Positions 1-9,186 of a DNA stretch of 64,000 bases are shown in pieces. The notes beneath the pieces were generated by a model, which was not told the DNA's origin, did no database searches, and saw only the letters and a program-made list of their open reading frames with translations. Both the position numbers and the translations under genes were made by a program. The stretch's first letter is position 1; every line of letters starts with the position of its first letter. The stretch comes from Sphingobium sp. (lineage in GTDB: Bacteria > Pseudomonadota > Alphaproteobacteria > Sphingomonadales > Sphingomonadaceae): positions 1-64,000 of the forward strand of contig JAGRES010000015.1 of assembly GCA_020446425.1 (NCBI GenBank), given 5' to 3'.

Positions 1-4
1 AAAC

Positions 5-679
5 CTATAGCGTCGCTTCGATTTCCCGCGCGGCCATGTCCGGGTCCTTGGCCTGGCTGATGGGGCGGCCGATCACGATGATGGATGCACCGGCGTCCAC
101 GGCGGCGCGCGGTGTCACGGCGCGCTTCTGGTCGCCTTTCTTGCCGCCTGAGGGGCGGACGCCTGGCACCACGAAAAAGCCGTCATGCCAGCGCCTGCGG
201 ATGTGGCCCACTTCTTCGCCTGAGCATACAATACCATCGAGCCCCGCATCCTGCGCCAGATCAGCCAGCCGCTCGACCTGAGCCGTGGCGTTACGCTCAA
301 CCCCGATTTCGTTGAGGTCGCTGACATCAAGGCTGGTAAGGACAGTAACCGCGACGACCTTTGTGTTTTTGCCCGCCGCGGCCTTAGCATCCTCCAGCAT
401 CGCCCGCCCGCCCGCAGCATGGACGGTCAGGATAGCGGGCTCCAGAACATGCAGTGCCTGCACCGCCTTGGCCACGGTATTGGGGATGTCGTGCAATTTC
501 AGATCGAGGAATATCGGCAGGCCGATTCTGGCCATTTCATACATGCCATGATGCCCATTGGCGCAGAAGAATTCGAGCCCCAGCTTTATACCGCCGACAT
601 GGTTGTGCACGCGCATCGCGAGATGCTTCGCTCTCTCCAGATCGGGTGTGTCGATGGCGACATAGATAGGGCTGCTCAT
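5..679 (-). CDS. pyrF: Orotidine 5'-phosphate decarboxylase
   Basis: Catalyses the last step of UMP synthesis, decarboxylating OMP to UMP in the cytoplasm. The 224-residue protein has the family's usual length. It shows the N-terminal strand YVAIDTPD, the Lys/Asp catalytic stretch around FLDLKLHDIPNTV, and the C-terminal phosphate-binding VPGVRPSGG and IVIGRPIS motifs. The ATG at 679 is chosen because the MSSPIYVAID start aligns with the family; upstream in-frame sequence lies inside the neighbouring gene. The start overlaps the stop of the upstream LapA-domain gene by four bases (ATGA), so the two are probably co-transcribed and coupled. The stop lies only five bases from the window edge. 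Confidence 0.95.
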   Translation of the reverse strand: MSSPIYVAIDTPDLERAKHLAMRVHNHVGGIKLGLEFFCANGHHGMYEMARIGLPIFLDLKLHDIPNTVAKAVQALHVLEPAILTVHAAGGRAMLEDAKAAAGKNTKVVAVTVLTSLDVSDLNEIGVERNATAQVERLADLAQDAGLDGIVCSGEEVGHIRRRWHDGFFVVPGVRPSGGKKGDQKRAVTPRAAVDAGASIIVIGRPISQAKDPDMAAREIEATL

Positions 680-1023
680 TGGTCCCCCGAATTTTCCGAG
701 GGGGATAAGGGCTTGTCGGCCGGTGGAAGGACAGGGTCCGAAGGCTGTTGACTGGCGATGCTGCTCGCCAGGGCCCGTTCCGTACTGTTCAGCTTGCGCT
801 TGATCTGCCATTTGGTCGCACGGGCCCACAGCCACATGGGCACCAGCCCAAGCAGGAAGGCTGCGATGATCAGAACCGGCAGGCGGGTTTCGAGGATGAC
901 GTCGCCCCACAGCTTGACCGGCACATAACCGGAATAGGTAGGCGCAACGATCCAGTTCGCCTTGGTAAACAGCGCCAGGGCGACAGCAACTATCACCCAG
1001 AAAGCAGTTTTCAGGAAGTTCAT
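676..1023 (-). CDS. LapA-domain inner-membrane protein
   Basis: A 115-residue small membrane protein of the LapA (lipopolysaccharide assembly protein A domain) type. It has one hydrophobic segment at about residues 4-21 (FWVIVAVALALFT) and a second at about 48-65 (VLIIAAFLLGLVPMWLW), followed by a basic stretch (WQIKRKL) and a Ser/Pro-rich tail. In enterics LapA-type proteins take part in regulating LPS synthesis; that role here is inference. The ATG at 1023 is preferred over longer starts because it places the first TM helix directly at the N terminus. It is the first gene of a two-gene unit with pyrF, with a four-base overlap. Confidence 0.75.
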   Translation of the reverse strand: MNFLKTAFWVIVAVALALFTKANWIVAPTYSGYVPVKLWGDVILETRLPVLIIAAFLLGLVPMWLWARATKWQIKRKLNSTERALASSIASQQPSDPVLPPADKPLSPSENSGDQ

Positions 1024-1114
1024 GACCAACCCTCTTTTCTCGGAGGGCAGCTTAGGAAATTTTCTCTTGCTGTGCCAGAGCGCAGTTGCATTGCGCGACC
1101 AGCTGTGTCCGGCC

Positions 1115-1174
1115 AATAAAAATCGGCCCTTCCTGCTGGGCGCTGTTCCGGTGTCAGCGCGGCGGGAAGGGCCG
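1115..1174 (-). terminator. Intrinsic terminator of the TonB-C gene
   Basis: A perfect 10-bp inverted repeat, CGGCCCTTCC at 1124-1133 and GGAAGGGCCG at 1165-1174, lies 29 bases after the minus-strand stop at 1203. On the minus strand it is followed by a T-rich run (revcomp of 1115-1123). Confidence 0.7.
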
Positions 1175-1202
1175 AAAAGCCAGTCTGAAAGAAGAGACTA
1201 GA

Positions 1203-1553
1203 TTACATCAGCTTCCAGGTCAGCGGCAGGACGATGGTCGTCGCACCGCCCGGAGGGGCCGGGAAGTTGCCGGCTTTGGTCGGCAGATTAAGTGCCTCGC
1301 GGTCGAGAACCGAGGAGCCGGAGGGCGACACCATTTCGGTTTTCTCGACGGCGCCCGAAGCGCTGACGTAAACCTTCACCTTGGCGGTGCCTTCGTCGCC
1401 GCGCATCTGGGCAGCACGCGGATAGGTCTGCTTCGAAGCGATCAGGCGAGCGACAGCCTGCTGCCATGCGGCGGGCTGGGCGAATGCCGGGGTGGAGAAA
1501 ACGAGAGTTGCGGCAGCGGCGACCGCGCATTTGCCTGCGAATTTCGTGAACAT
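1203..1553 (-). CDS. Periplasmic TonB C-terminal-domain protein
   Basis: A 116-residue protein with a cleavable Sec signal peptide (hydrophobic core at about 9-22, cleavage after TPAFA) and then a domain resembling the TonB C-terminal fold: YPRAAQMRGDEG, then AKVKVYVSASGAVEKTEMV, then LDREALN. Unlike true TonB it has no Pro-rich spacer and no retained membrane anchor, so it is probably soluble in the periplasm. Such single-domain proteins are common in sphingomonads, which carry many TonB-dependent receptors; their job is not established. It stands alone, followed by a strong terminator. Confidence 0.7.
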   Translation of the reverse strand: MFTKFAGKCAVAAAATLVFSTPAFAQPAAWQQAVARLIASKQTYPRAAQMRGDEGTAKVKVYVSASGAVEKTEMVSPSGSSVLDREALNLPTKAGNFPAPPGGATTIVLPLTWKLM

Positions 1554-1705
1554 TGTACCTTATTCCTTCTTCTTCATTTTGACTGGAATATTCATCCGGT
1601 AGTAAGCAGGTATAGGATCGGGTCTAAATTCACGTTTATGACCATGGTAAATTTGCTGTTAACTCCTGAGCCAGCACCGGATTGCTGGACATCGGCGCAA
1701 ATGAA

Positions 1706-1738
1706 AATGAGCCCGGACCACTAGGGACCGGGCTCATT
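1706..1738 (-). terminator. Hairpin terminator after the MCP gene
   Basis: A perfect 11-bp inverted repeat, AATGAGCCCGG at 1706-1716 and CCGGGCTCATT at 1728-1738, lies 22 bases downstream of the minus-strand chemoreceptor stop. The T run after the stem is weak on the minus strand. Confidence 0.6.
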
Positions 1739-1760
1739 ATTTTCGGGTTCGGATCGGGTA

Positions 1761-3638
1761 TCAGAACTCGGCCCAGTCATCTTCGTCAACGCTCAGTGCC
1801 AGATTGCCGTGGCTGACAGGAGCGGACTTCGCCGGTGCAGGAGCGTCTTCCTCCTCCTCAGTATAGTCCTCTGAACCGCTCATGCCCAGACCACCGGTGT
1901 AGCCACCCTGACGGCCAAGCTCGAAGAACGACAGCTGCTCGAACAGGCGTTCGGTTTCGGCATTGAGGTTGCGCGAGCTGGCGTTGCTTTCCTCGACCAT
2001 CGCGGCGTTCTGCTGCGTGGAGGTGTCCATGGCGGTGACCATTTCGGAAATTTCCGAAAGGCCGGTAGCCTGACGGCCTGCCGCTTCCGCGATCTCGTCC
2101 ATGAGGTCGGAGACTTCTGTGACCTCGGTGACGATCTGGCGCAGTGCCTCGCCGCTGTTTTCAACGAGCGACACACCTTCGGTGATCTGCGCGCTGGAGG
2201 TGGCGACGAGCTGGCGGATCGAGTTGGCCGCTTCCGCGCTACGCTGGGCCAGGTGACGGACCTCGGTAGCCACGACCGCGAAGCCTGCGCCCGATTCACC
2301 GGCACGCGCCGCTTCAACGCCAGCATTGAGCGCCAGCAGGTTGGTCTGGAACGCCAGGCCGTCGATGGTGGTGATGATATCGTTCATCTCTTTCGAGGAA
2401 GCTTCGATATTGCGCATCGCGACGACGGCGCGCTTCGCGGTTTCGTCAACACGTTCCGCCGATTCACGCGCCACGGTCAGGCGGCTGCTGGTCTGGCGGG
2501 CATTGTCTGCCGCGACTTTCACGGAGTCGGTGAACTCGCCCAGGGTCTTGGACGTATGTGCCAGAGATTCGGCCTGCCGCTCTGTGCGCAGCGAGAGATC
2601 CGAGGATGCCTGAGCGATTTCGTTCGTACCGTTCTTGATCGTGTTGCAGCCATCGACGATTTCGATCATCGAATCGAGCAGGTGCTGCACGGCTTCGTTA
2701 TAGTCCTTGTGCAACTTGGCGAGCGGGCCAGTGGCATCATTGTCCACGCGGTGGGTCAGGTTGCCCTGCGCCAGAGCGGACAGGCCGTTGCCGATCGCGT
2801 CGATGGTGACCTGCGTTTCCTGTGCACGAACCGCTTCCGCTTCCGCGCGCTCCTTGTCGGCGGTGAACAACGCCTTGAAGCTGTCGAGTGCGCGCGCAAG
2901 GCTGCCCAATTCATCCTTGCGCTTCATGCCCGGCACATCGACGGTCAGGTCACCTTCGACGAGGCGGCTGACCGAAGCGGCCATATTCTTGATCGGCTTG
3001 GCGATTATCTGCATCAAAATGCCTGCCAGGATCATCGAGATGACAAGGCCTGCGCCGATAGCACCGATCAGCATCTTGCGCGATTCGTCGTAAATCTTCT
3101 CGCTCTTGGTGCTGATGGCCTGACCGTTCTTCACGTTAAGGTCGATCAGCTGGAGGATGCTGTCCTCAACCATATAGAACATGTCGAGCGCCTCGCCTTC
3201 GAACATGTCGTTGGCGGCGGGATCATTCGCATCGGAAAGCGACACCATCTGATCGGTCAGCTGCTGATACTGCACCCAGCTGGTCTTCAGGTCGGCGAAC
3301 AGGGCTTTCTGTTCGTTGCTCTGCAGATAAGGTTCGTAATCGTCCATCATACCCGAAATCGCGTTCGCGGCATTTTTCAGCATCTTCTCGGCCTTGGCTT
3401 TTGACTCAGGTGTCGGAGCCGAGATGTGGCCGCTCTGCTGAATGCGATATTGCGACGTATAGGCATGCAGATCGCCGATGAGCTGCGTGGCGGGCAGCGT
3501 GCGTGAGCGCATCTCGCTCGACAGCTGGTTGACCTCGCCAATCTTCATCACGGCGAACAAGCCGATACCCGCCAGCAGCACGAGCAGCGCGGCGAACGCA
3601 GCCAGCATCTTGGCGGTGATATTGAAACCTTTGGGCAC
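1761..3638 (-). CDS. Methyl-accepting chemotaxis protein
   Basis: A 625-residue transmembrane chemoreceptor. The order is TM1 (about 11-32), a periplasmic helical-bundle ligand domain with no recognisable PAS or Cache signature, TM2 (about 189-213), HAMP (KPIKNMAASVSRLVEGD) and a long coiled signalling domain with the conserved tip QTNLLALNAGVEAARAGE. It ends in an acidic linker and the pentapeptide DWAEF, of the xWxxF type that tethers CheR or CheB in enteric receptors. I choose the GTG at 3638 because AAGGAA precedes it at good spacing and TM1 then follows at once; upstream in-frame Met codons add an unlikely 66-residue extension. No che genes are adjacent. It probably feeds the flagellar motor partly encoded at 7.4-14.9 kb. 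Confidence 0.93.
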   Translation of the reverse strand: MPKGFNITAKMLAAFAALLVLLAGIGLFAVMKIGEVNQLSSEMRSRTLPATQLIGDLHAYTSQYRIQQSGHISAPTPESKAKAEKMLKNAANAISGMMDDYEPYLQSNEQKALFADLKTSWVQYQQLTDQMVSLSDANDPAANDMFEGEALDMFYMVEDSILQLIDLNVKNGQAISTKSEKIYDESRKMLIGAIGAGLVISMILAGILMQIIAKPIKNMAASVSRLVEGDLTVDVPGMKRKDELGSLARALDSFKALFTADKERAEAEAVRAQETQVTIDAIGNGLSALAQGNLTHRVDNDATGPLAKLHKDYNEAVQHLLDSMIEIVDGCNTIKNGTNEIAQASSDLSLRTERQAESLAHTSKTLGEFTDSVKVAADNARQTSSRLTVARESAERVDETAKRAVVAMRNIEASSKEMNDIITTIDGLAFQTNLLALNAGVEAARAGESGAGFAVVATEVRHLAQRSAEAANSIRQLVATSSAQITEGVSLVENSGEALRQIVTEVTEVSDLMDEIAEAAGRQATGLSEISEMVTAMDTSTQQNAAMVEESNASSRNLNAETERLFEQLSFFELGRQGGYTGGLGMSGSEDYTEEEEDAPAPAKSAPVSHGNLALSVDEDDWAEF

Positions 3639-3889
3639 AGCGAATTCCTTTTTTGGATATCTGTTTGGAGAAGGCAGTAATTGCAAAGGCTTGAGATTTG
3701 GTAACCGCGCGGGAAACCATTTGTTTTTTGATTTTCCATGCACTGCGGGGCGCGCGGCGAATGTTGCGATATGGTTAATTTTTGATGACGCCGGGGTCAC
3801 GGAAGTGTCTTCGAACCGTCCCTGACTCATCATCAACCGGCAAAGCAGCCGGTCTAAGAAGCCCTCAGTTTCAACCCTGGGGAATCATC

Positions 3890-5854
3890 ATGGCTACTGG
3901 ACCTTCTTCTTCGCTCTCACCGTATCTGCTCGGCGCTGAACCCAATGTGCACTTCACCTCGATCATTACTGTAGGCGATCCGCTCAGCCCGGGCGGCACG
4001 ACCGGCATCTTCGGCGGCATCCCTGATGGGATGGGCGCATTCGACAATGGCGATGGCACGATCACCGTCATCATGAATCACGAATTGAGCGCCGGAGTGG
4101 GCGTGGTTCGCGATCATGGCACGACTGGCGCCTATATCGACCGGCTGGTCATCGACAAGAACACGCTGGCGGTTGTTTCCGGCGACGACGCCGTCCAGAC
4201 AGTCAATACATGGGATGATGTCAACGACGTCTATGTCACCGGCCCGGCCGAGTTCAGCCGTTTCTGCTCGGGCGATCTGGCTGCTCCCTCCGCGTTTTAC
4301 GATGCAACCAGCGGCCTTGGCACGCAGACGCGCATTTTCCTGACGGGTGAAGAAAACGGCCCCGAAGGCCGTGCTACGGGCACCATCGTATCGGGCGATG
4401 AAAGTGGCACGCTGTACGAGCTGCCTTTCCTCGGCAACATGTCGTTCGAGAATATCGTCGCCAACCCCTATGCGCAGACCAAGACCATTGTCGCTGCGAC
4501 GGACGATACCGGCGGCGGTCAGGTTTACATCTATGTCGGTGAAAAGCAGGCATCCGGCTCAGACATCGACAAGGCAGGCCTCTCCGGCGGTTCTTTCTAC
4601 GGCATCAAGGTCGATGGCCTGCTCAGCGAAGTGGACGGCGCACCTGCCACTGGCGCTTTCACGCTTCAGGAAATCGGCCCCGATGGCGATGTCAGCAACA
4701 TGACGGGCGCTGAAATCGACGCTGAAAGCACAGCCGAAGGCGTGACCGGTTTCCTCCGCCCGGAAGACGCCGCATGGGATCCGGACAATCCAAATGTCCT
4801 CTATTTCACCACCACGGCCAGCTTCGACGGCAACAGCCGCCTGTACAAGCTGACCTTCTCCGACGTTTCCAATCCGGAAGCGGGTGGTACGATCGAAGCG
4901 GTTCTGGACGGCAGCGAAGGCCAGCACATGCTCGACAATATGTCGTTCGGTCAGGGTGTGGCGATGCTTCAGGAAGATCCGGGCAGCGCATCCTATCTCG
5001 CTGGTATTTTCGAATATGATGGCGCGACCGACATGCTGCACCGCATGGCCGATTTCGATCCGGCTCAGTTCACGCCGGGCGCGCCGGGCTTCATCACCAG
5101 CAATGAGGAAAGCTCGGGCATTATCGACGTGACCGATCTGCTGGGCGATGCCGATACCCGCGCCTATCTGCTCGACGCGCAGGTGCATGCTTCGACCGGC
5201 GATCCGGCGACCGTCGAATATGGCCAGTTGCTCGCCATGTTCGTTGAAGAAGCCCAGACCCGCGGCGATGACGGCAACGACACGCTGAACGGCAGCTACG
5301 CCGACGAGACCTTCTTTGGCTATGAAGGCAATGACACGATCAACGCCGGTTCGGGCGACGACAATGTTCATGCGGGCGAAGGCAACGACACCGTCAATGC
5401 GGGCGCTGGCAATGACAATGTCCGCGGCGATGCCGGTAACGACACGCTGAACGGTGGCGCCGGCAAGGACAAGCTGGTTGGCGGCGAAGGCAATGACGTG
5501 CTCGACGGCGGTGCGGATCGTGACGGCCTGACGGGCGGAGCGGGTGCTGACCTGTTCGTCTTCTCTTCGGCGACGGACTCGGTGAAGGGTGCGCAGGACT
5601 TCATCACCGACTTTAATGCCGCAGAAGGCGACCGTATCGACCTGAGCGGTGTGGACGCCATTGCGGGCGGCAGCGACGATGCCTTCACAATGGTGAGCGC
5701 ATTCACCGGTGTCGCGGGTGAACTCACAACCGTCTACAACGCCAATGTGAACGCCACCTTCGTCTATGGCGATACGGATGGCGATGGCGCGGCCGATTTC
5801 GCCTTCACGCTGAAGAACACCAGCTCGGTCAGCGCGAGCGACTTCATACTCTGA
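3890..5854 (+). CDS. Secreted PhoX-like (DUF839) protein with RTX repeats
   Basis: A 654-residue protein with no Sec signal. The N-terminal 450 residues resemble the PhoX/DUF839 six-bladed propeller: VIMNHELS, the FCSGDLAAP stretch, FLTGEENG, and RPEDAAWDPDNPNVLYFTTT. Residues about 459-560 hold eight to ten RTX-type nonapeptides (GNDTLNGG, GDDNVHAGE and similar), followed by a Peptidase_M10_C-like end (GADLFVF, then FITDFNAAEGDRIDLSG). RTX repeats bind calcium and mark type I secretion. PhoX proteins are Ca/Fe-dependent phosphatases, so extracellular phosphatase activity is a reasonable inference, but catalytic residues were not verified. The ATG at 3890 follows GGGGA at 8 bases. No ABC exporter is adjacent. 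Confidence 0.75.
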   Translation: MATGPSSSLSPYLLGAEPNVHFTSIITVGDPLSPGGTTGIFGGIPDGMGAFDNGDGTITVIMNHELSAGVGVVRDHGTTGAYIDRLVIDKNTLAVVSGDDAVQTVNTWDDVNDVYVTGPAEFSRFCSGDLAAPSAFYDATSGLGTQTRIFLTGEENGPEGRATGTIVSGDESGTLYELPFLGNMSFENIVANPYAQTKTIVAATDDTGGGQVYIYVGEKQASGSDIDKAGLSGGSFYGIKVDGLLSEVDGAPATGAFTLQEIGPDGDVSNMTGAEIDAESTAEGVTGFLRPEDAAWDPDNPNVLYFTTTASFDGNSRLYKLTFSDVSNPEAGGTIEAVLDGSEGQHMLDNMSFGQGVAMLQEDPGSASYLAGIFEYDGATDMLHRMADFDPAQFTPGAPGFITSNEESSGIIDVTDLLGDADTRAYLLDAQVHASTGDPATVEYGQLLAMFVEEAQTRGDDGNDTLNGSYADETFFGYEGNDTINAGSGDDNVHAGEGNDTVNAGAGNDNVRGDAGNDTLNGGAGKDKLVGGEGNDVLDGGADRDGLTGGAGADLFVFSSATDSVKGAQDFITDFNAAEGDRIDLSGVDAIAGGSDDAFTMVSAFTGVAGELTTVYNANVNATFVYGDTDGDGAADFAFTLKNTSSVSASDFIL

Positions 5855-5880
5855 TCAAGAGGCCCCTTGTGCCGGGAATT

Positions 5881-5906
5881 GGGGGCGGGTTTCCGCCCCC
5901 TTTTTT
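5881..5906 (+). terminator. Intrinsic terminator after the RTX protein gene
   Basis: Stem GGGGGCGG (5881-5888) pairs with CCGCCCCC (5893-5900), followed by six Ts at 5901-5906. It lies 26 bases after the RTX gene stop, in the convergent gap with purB. Confidence 0.9.
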
Positions 5907-5927
5907 GGCACTGAACCGGAGGTGCGA

Positions 5928-7241
5928 TTACTCGCCGAAAACGCGGGCGAAGATCGTGTCCACATGCTTGTAATGATAATCGAGGTTGAACTTTTCCTCG
6001 ATTTCCTGCGCTGACAGGGCGGCGGTGACGTCTTCATCCGCCTTGAGCAGCTCCATTAGCGAAAGCTGCCCGTCCGATTCCCAGACCTTCATCGCGTTGC
6101 GCTGGACATAGCGATAGGAATCCTCGCGGGAAACACCCGCCTGTGTAAGCGCTAACAGCACGCGCTGGGAGTGGACAAGGCCACCCATCTTGTCGAGATT
6201 CTTCATCATGCGTTCCGGGTATACCAGCAGCTTGTCGATCACGCCGGTGATGCGGCCCAGTGCGAAGTCGAGCGTTATGCAGGCATCGGGGCCAATGAAC
6301 CGCTCGACCGAGCTGTGCGAGATATCGCGCTCATGCCATAGCGCGACATTCTCCATCGCGGGCAGCGCGTAGCTGCGCACCATACGGGCGAGGCCGGTCA
6401 GATTCTCGGTCAGCACCGGGTTGCGCTTATGCGGCATCGCGCTCGAACCCTTCTGCCCCGGCGAGAAATATTCCTCGGCTTCCAACACTTCGGTGCGCTG
6501 CAGGTGGCGTACTTCGACTGCGAGGCGTTCAATCGAGCTGGCGATGACGCCCAGTGTCGCGAAAAACATCGCGTGGCGGTCACGCGGGATTACCTGTGTC
6601 GAGACGGGTTCGACCGACAGGCCGAGCTTGGCTGCGACATGCTCCTCCACCTTGGGGTCGATATTGGCGAAGGTGCCGACCGCGCCCGATATTGCGCAGG
6701 TCGCGACATCCTTGCGCGCGGCGATCAGACGCTCCTTGCAGCGGGAAAATTCGGCATAGGCCTCTGCCATTTTCAGGCCGAAGGTAACCGGCTCGGCATG
6801 AATGCCATGGCTGCGGCCGATGGTCGGCGTCATCTTGTGTTCGTATGCACGGCGCTTGATGGCTTCGAGCAGCGCGTCGATATCCGCGAGAAGAATGTCG
6901 CTCGCCTGCGCGAGCTGCACGGCAAGGCAGGTGTCGAGCACGTCGGAGCTGGTCATGCCCTGATGCATGAAACGGGCTTCGTCACCGACCTGTTCGGCTA
7001 CCCAGGTCAGGAACGCGATCACGTCATGCTTGGTGACGGCTTCGATTGCGTCAATGGCAGGAACGTCGATAGCCGGGTTCGTCGCCCACCAGTACCACAG
7101 AGCATTCGCTGCCGATTGCGGTACGACGCCGAGGTCAGCCAGCGCCTCGGTCGCGTGCGCCTCTATCTCGAACCAGATCCGGAAACGGTTTTCCGCTTCC
7201 CAGATGGCGGACATTTCGGGGCGGGCATAGCGCGGGACCAT
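5928..7241 (-). CDS. purB: Adenylosuccinate lyase
   Basis: Cleaves SAICAR to AICAR and adenylosuccinate to AMP in purine synthesis. The 437-residue length is typical of the short bacterial form. The fumarase/aspartase-superfamily signature is present as GSSAMPHKRNP, and other family blocks include MTSSDVLDT and TIGRSHGIHAEP. The ATG at 7241 gives the family-typical MVPRYARPEMSAIW start. It is convergent with the RTX gene and separated from the fliHG genes by 170 bases in which no further gene was found. purF, the first pathway enzyme, is also in the window at 34.5 kb. Confidence 0.96.
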   Translation of the reverse strand: MVPRYARPEMSAIWEAENRFRIWFEIEAHATEALADLGVVPQSAANALWYWWATNPAIDVPAIDAIEAVTKHDVIAFLTWVAEQVGDEARFMHQGMTSSDVLDTCLAVQLAQASDILLADIDALLEAIKRRAYEHKMTPTIGRSHGIHAEPVTFGLKMAEAYAEFSRCKERLIAARKDVATCAISGAVGTFANIDPKVEEHVAAKLGLSVEPVSTQVIPRDRHAMFFATLGVIASSIERLAVEVRHLQRTEVLEAEEYFSPGQKGSSAMPHKRNPVLTENLTGLARMVRSYALPAMENVALWHERDISHSSVERFIGPDACITLDFALGRITGVIDKLLVYPERMMKNLDKMGGLVHSQRVLLALTQAGVSREDSYRYVQRNAMKVWESDGQLSLMELLKADEDVTAALSAQEIEEKFNLDYHYKHVDTIFARVFGE

Positions 7242-7411
7242 GAAGCGACTCTCTTGGCTGTGATTTCGGAATGCGCGCCGCGTAGCAGCATGGGCGCAAG
7301 GGGGCAATGCCAAGCGTCATCCGGGAGCCAATGACCCCTGTTAAGTCTGGAGTTCGTCTACCCCGCCCGCAACATGGGGGGATTTCAGGCGCAGGCCGCC
7401 AGCCAGTGATC

Positions 7412-8086
7412 TTATGATTGGTGCGTTTGAGAAATGGGAGCACCCAGCGCGCTCATTTCGGCAATGATCGCCGCTGCACGTTCTTTGGCGTTGAGGCGCA
7501 CACCGCCGCCGTCCCAGCGCAGATGGGCGTCGCCAATGGGCAGGCCATCGTCGGCGATGACAACCAGATTGAGCTTGCGCCGGTCCTGTGACTGGCGATG
7601 GGTGATCCGGGCCTCGACATCGGCGATCAGTTCGGGATGGACGGCGATGATGACTTCCTGCCCGCGCGCGATCTGGACGAGGATGCGTCCGACAGCGTCG
7701 TCGATAGCGCCCGCCGGATTGGCGGTCAGCGCCTGTGCGGCCAGCGCCTCGCCAATGGCCTGGGCCAGCGTGCAGGCTTCGTCGCGCACATGCTCGGTCA
7801 TTGCTTCGCGCTGGGCGTCGAACTCCTCCCATTGCGCATGCAGTGCATCGAGCGCGTTCAATATCGCCTGATCGCGTTCGGCGCGTGCCTGCGCCAATCC
7901 TTCCAGATAGGCTTCGGTGCGGGTCTGCTCGATGGTCCGGGCGTGATCCGCGCGCAGCGCCGCCATCTCGGCGCGCAATGCCGCAACATGCAGGGCTTCC
8001 TCGACCACCATGCCGTCGGACAGCGGGATGCTGGCCGCGAATTCGGTATCGAAGTGAAAGGGTTTGATGATGAAGCTCTGGTCCAT
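7412..8086 (-). CDS. fliH: Flagellar assembly protein FliH
   Basis: A 224-residue protein that in other bacteria regulates the FliI export ATPase as a peripheral stator of the flagellar type III export gate. Residues about 30-105 are an Ala/Glu/Arg-rich coiled coil and the C-terminal half has the FliH/HrpE fold (VIIAVHPELIADVE, then LNLVVIADDGLPIGDAHLRWDGGGV). It lies ten bases downstream of fliG on the same strand, the usual fliG-fliH order. FliI and the rest of the export apparatus are not in this window. It is the last gene of its unit; no clear terminator was seen in the 170-base gap before purB. Confidence 0.88.
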   Translation of the reverse strand: MDQSFIIKPFHFDTEFAASIPLSDGMVVEEALHVAALRAEMAALRADHARTIEQTRTEAYLEGLAQARAERDQAILNALDALHAQWEEFDAQREAMTEHVRDEACTLAQAIGEALAAQALTANPAGAIDDAVGRILVQIARGQEVIIAVHPELIADVEARITHRQSQDRRKLNLVVIADDGLPIGDAHLRWDGGGVRLNAKERAAAIIAEMSALGAPISQTHQS

Positions 8087-8096
8087 ATTCTGCGCC

Positions 8097-9122
8097 TCAG
8101 ATAATCATGGTCTCGTCGTCCTTGGGGTCGACCAGCATGATCTCGCCCCTGTCGGCCAGCAGCTTGGCGAGGCGGACAAGACCCGTCTGCGCCTCCTCGC
8201 ACTCGCGGGCACGTACTGGCCCCATCGAAGCCATATCCTCGCGCAGCATCTTGGCGGCGCGTTCCGTCATCGCGTTGAGGAATATCTGGCGCATCTCTTC
8301 CGGCGCGCCCTTCAGCGCCAGTGCCATCTGCTGCTTGTCGGCATTCTTGACCAGTACGGCGATGGCCGACGGCATTAGGTTGGCAAGATCGTCGAAGGTG
8401 AACATCAGCGCGCGGATGCGCTCCGCCGATTCGGGTGCACGTTCGTCGAGCGCACCCAGGATCGTTTCTTCGGTGGCGCGGTCGAAGGCGTTGAACACAT
8501 CCGCCATCGCTTCGTGCGGGTCGCGCCGCTGCGAGCGCGACAGGTTGCTCATGAACTCGCTTTTGAGTGTATTCTCGATCTCGTTGACGATATCCTTCTG
8601 CACCGTTTCCATGCGCAGCATGCGCTGGATCACGTCGATGGCGAAATCGCGCGGCAGGGCGGCGAGCACGCGCGCGCAATGCTCGGACTTCAGCTTGCTC
8701 ATGATAACCGCGACGGTTTGCGGATATTCATTCTTCAGGAAAGCAGCGAGGATGTTTTCGGAGACATTGGAGAGCTTGTCCCACATGGTGCGACCCGATG
8801 GGCCTCTTATGTCTTCCATCACCTCTTTCAGCTTTTCGTCGGGCAATATGCCTTCGAGCAGTCTTTCGGTCGTTTCGAACGAACCGTGCAGCGAGGATAT
8901 GGTCGAAACCTCGCTGGAAAACTGAACGAGCAGGAACTCGACGACATGGGCAGGCACGCGGCCCAGTTGCGCCATAGCGGTCGAGAGCTCCTTCACCTCG
9001 TCAATGCCGAGCTGCTCCCAGATCAGCGCGCCATTGTCCTTGCCCAGCGCCAGCATCAGTGCGGCGGCGCGCTGCATGCCGGTAAAGCGTTTCAGGTCCA
9101 CTGGTTCGATCAACTGCTGCAT
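8097..9122 (-). CDS. fliG: Flagellar motor switch protein FliG
   Basis: Rotor component that carries torque-generating residues and binds FliF and FliM. The 341-residue protein has the three-domain FliG layout: N-terminal FliF-binding part (GMQRAAALMLALGKDNGALIW), a middle EHPQT-like segment seen as KNEYPQTVAVIMSKL, and a C-terminal domain with charged helix 5 (FDDLANLMPSAIAVLVKNAD). The ATG at 9122 is preferred because it aligns MQQLIEPVDLKRFTG with family N termini, although the ribosome binding site is weak; an in-frame GTG lies further upstream. It is divergent from the FlaEY-like gene; the shared 125-base gap holds a motif repeated at the second flagellar divergent region. Confidence 0.93.
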   Translation of the reverse strand: MQQLIEPVDLKRFTGMQRAAALMLALGKDNGALIWEQLGIDEVKELSTAMAQLGRVPAHVVEFLLVQFSSEVSTISSLHGSFETTERLLEGILPDEKLKEVMEDIRGPSGRTMWDKLSNVSENILAAFLKNEYPQTVAVIMSKLKSEHCARVLAALPRDFAIDVIQRMLRMETVQKDIVNEIENTLKSEFMSNLSRSQRRDPHEAMADVFNAFDRATEETILGALDERAPESAERIRALMFTFDDLANLMPSAIAVLVKNADKQQMALALKGAPEEMRQIFLNAMTERAAKMLREDMASMGPVRARECEEAQTGLVRLAKLLADRGEIMLVDPKDDETMII

Positions 9123-9186
9123 GACGTCCGGTACATTTCCGTTAACCACGAATTTTCGTGCGTTACGCGCGCAAGCGCCGCTCTTC

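Noticed and set aside
2253-3404. Long open frame of 383 codons antisense to the chemoreceptor
   Set aside because: It mirrors the receptor's codon pattern in high-GC DNA; the product has no recognisable domain, while the minus-strand frame encodes a full receptor.
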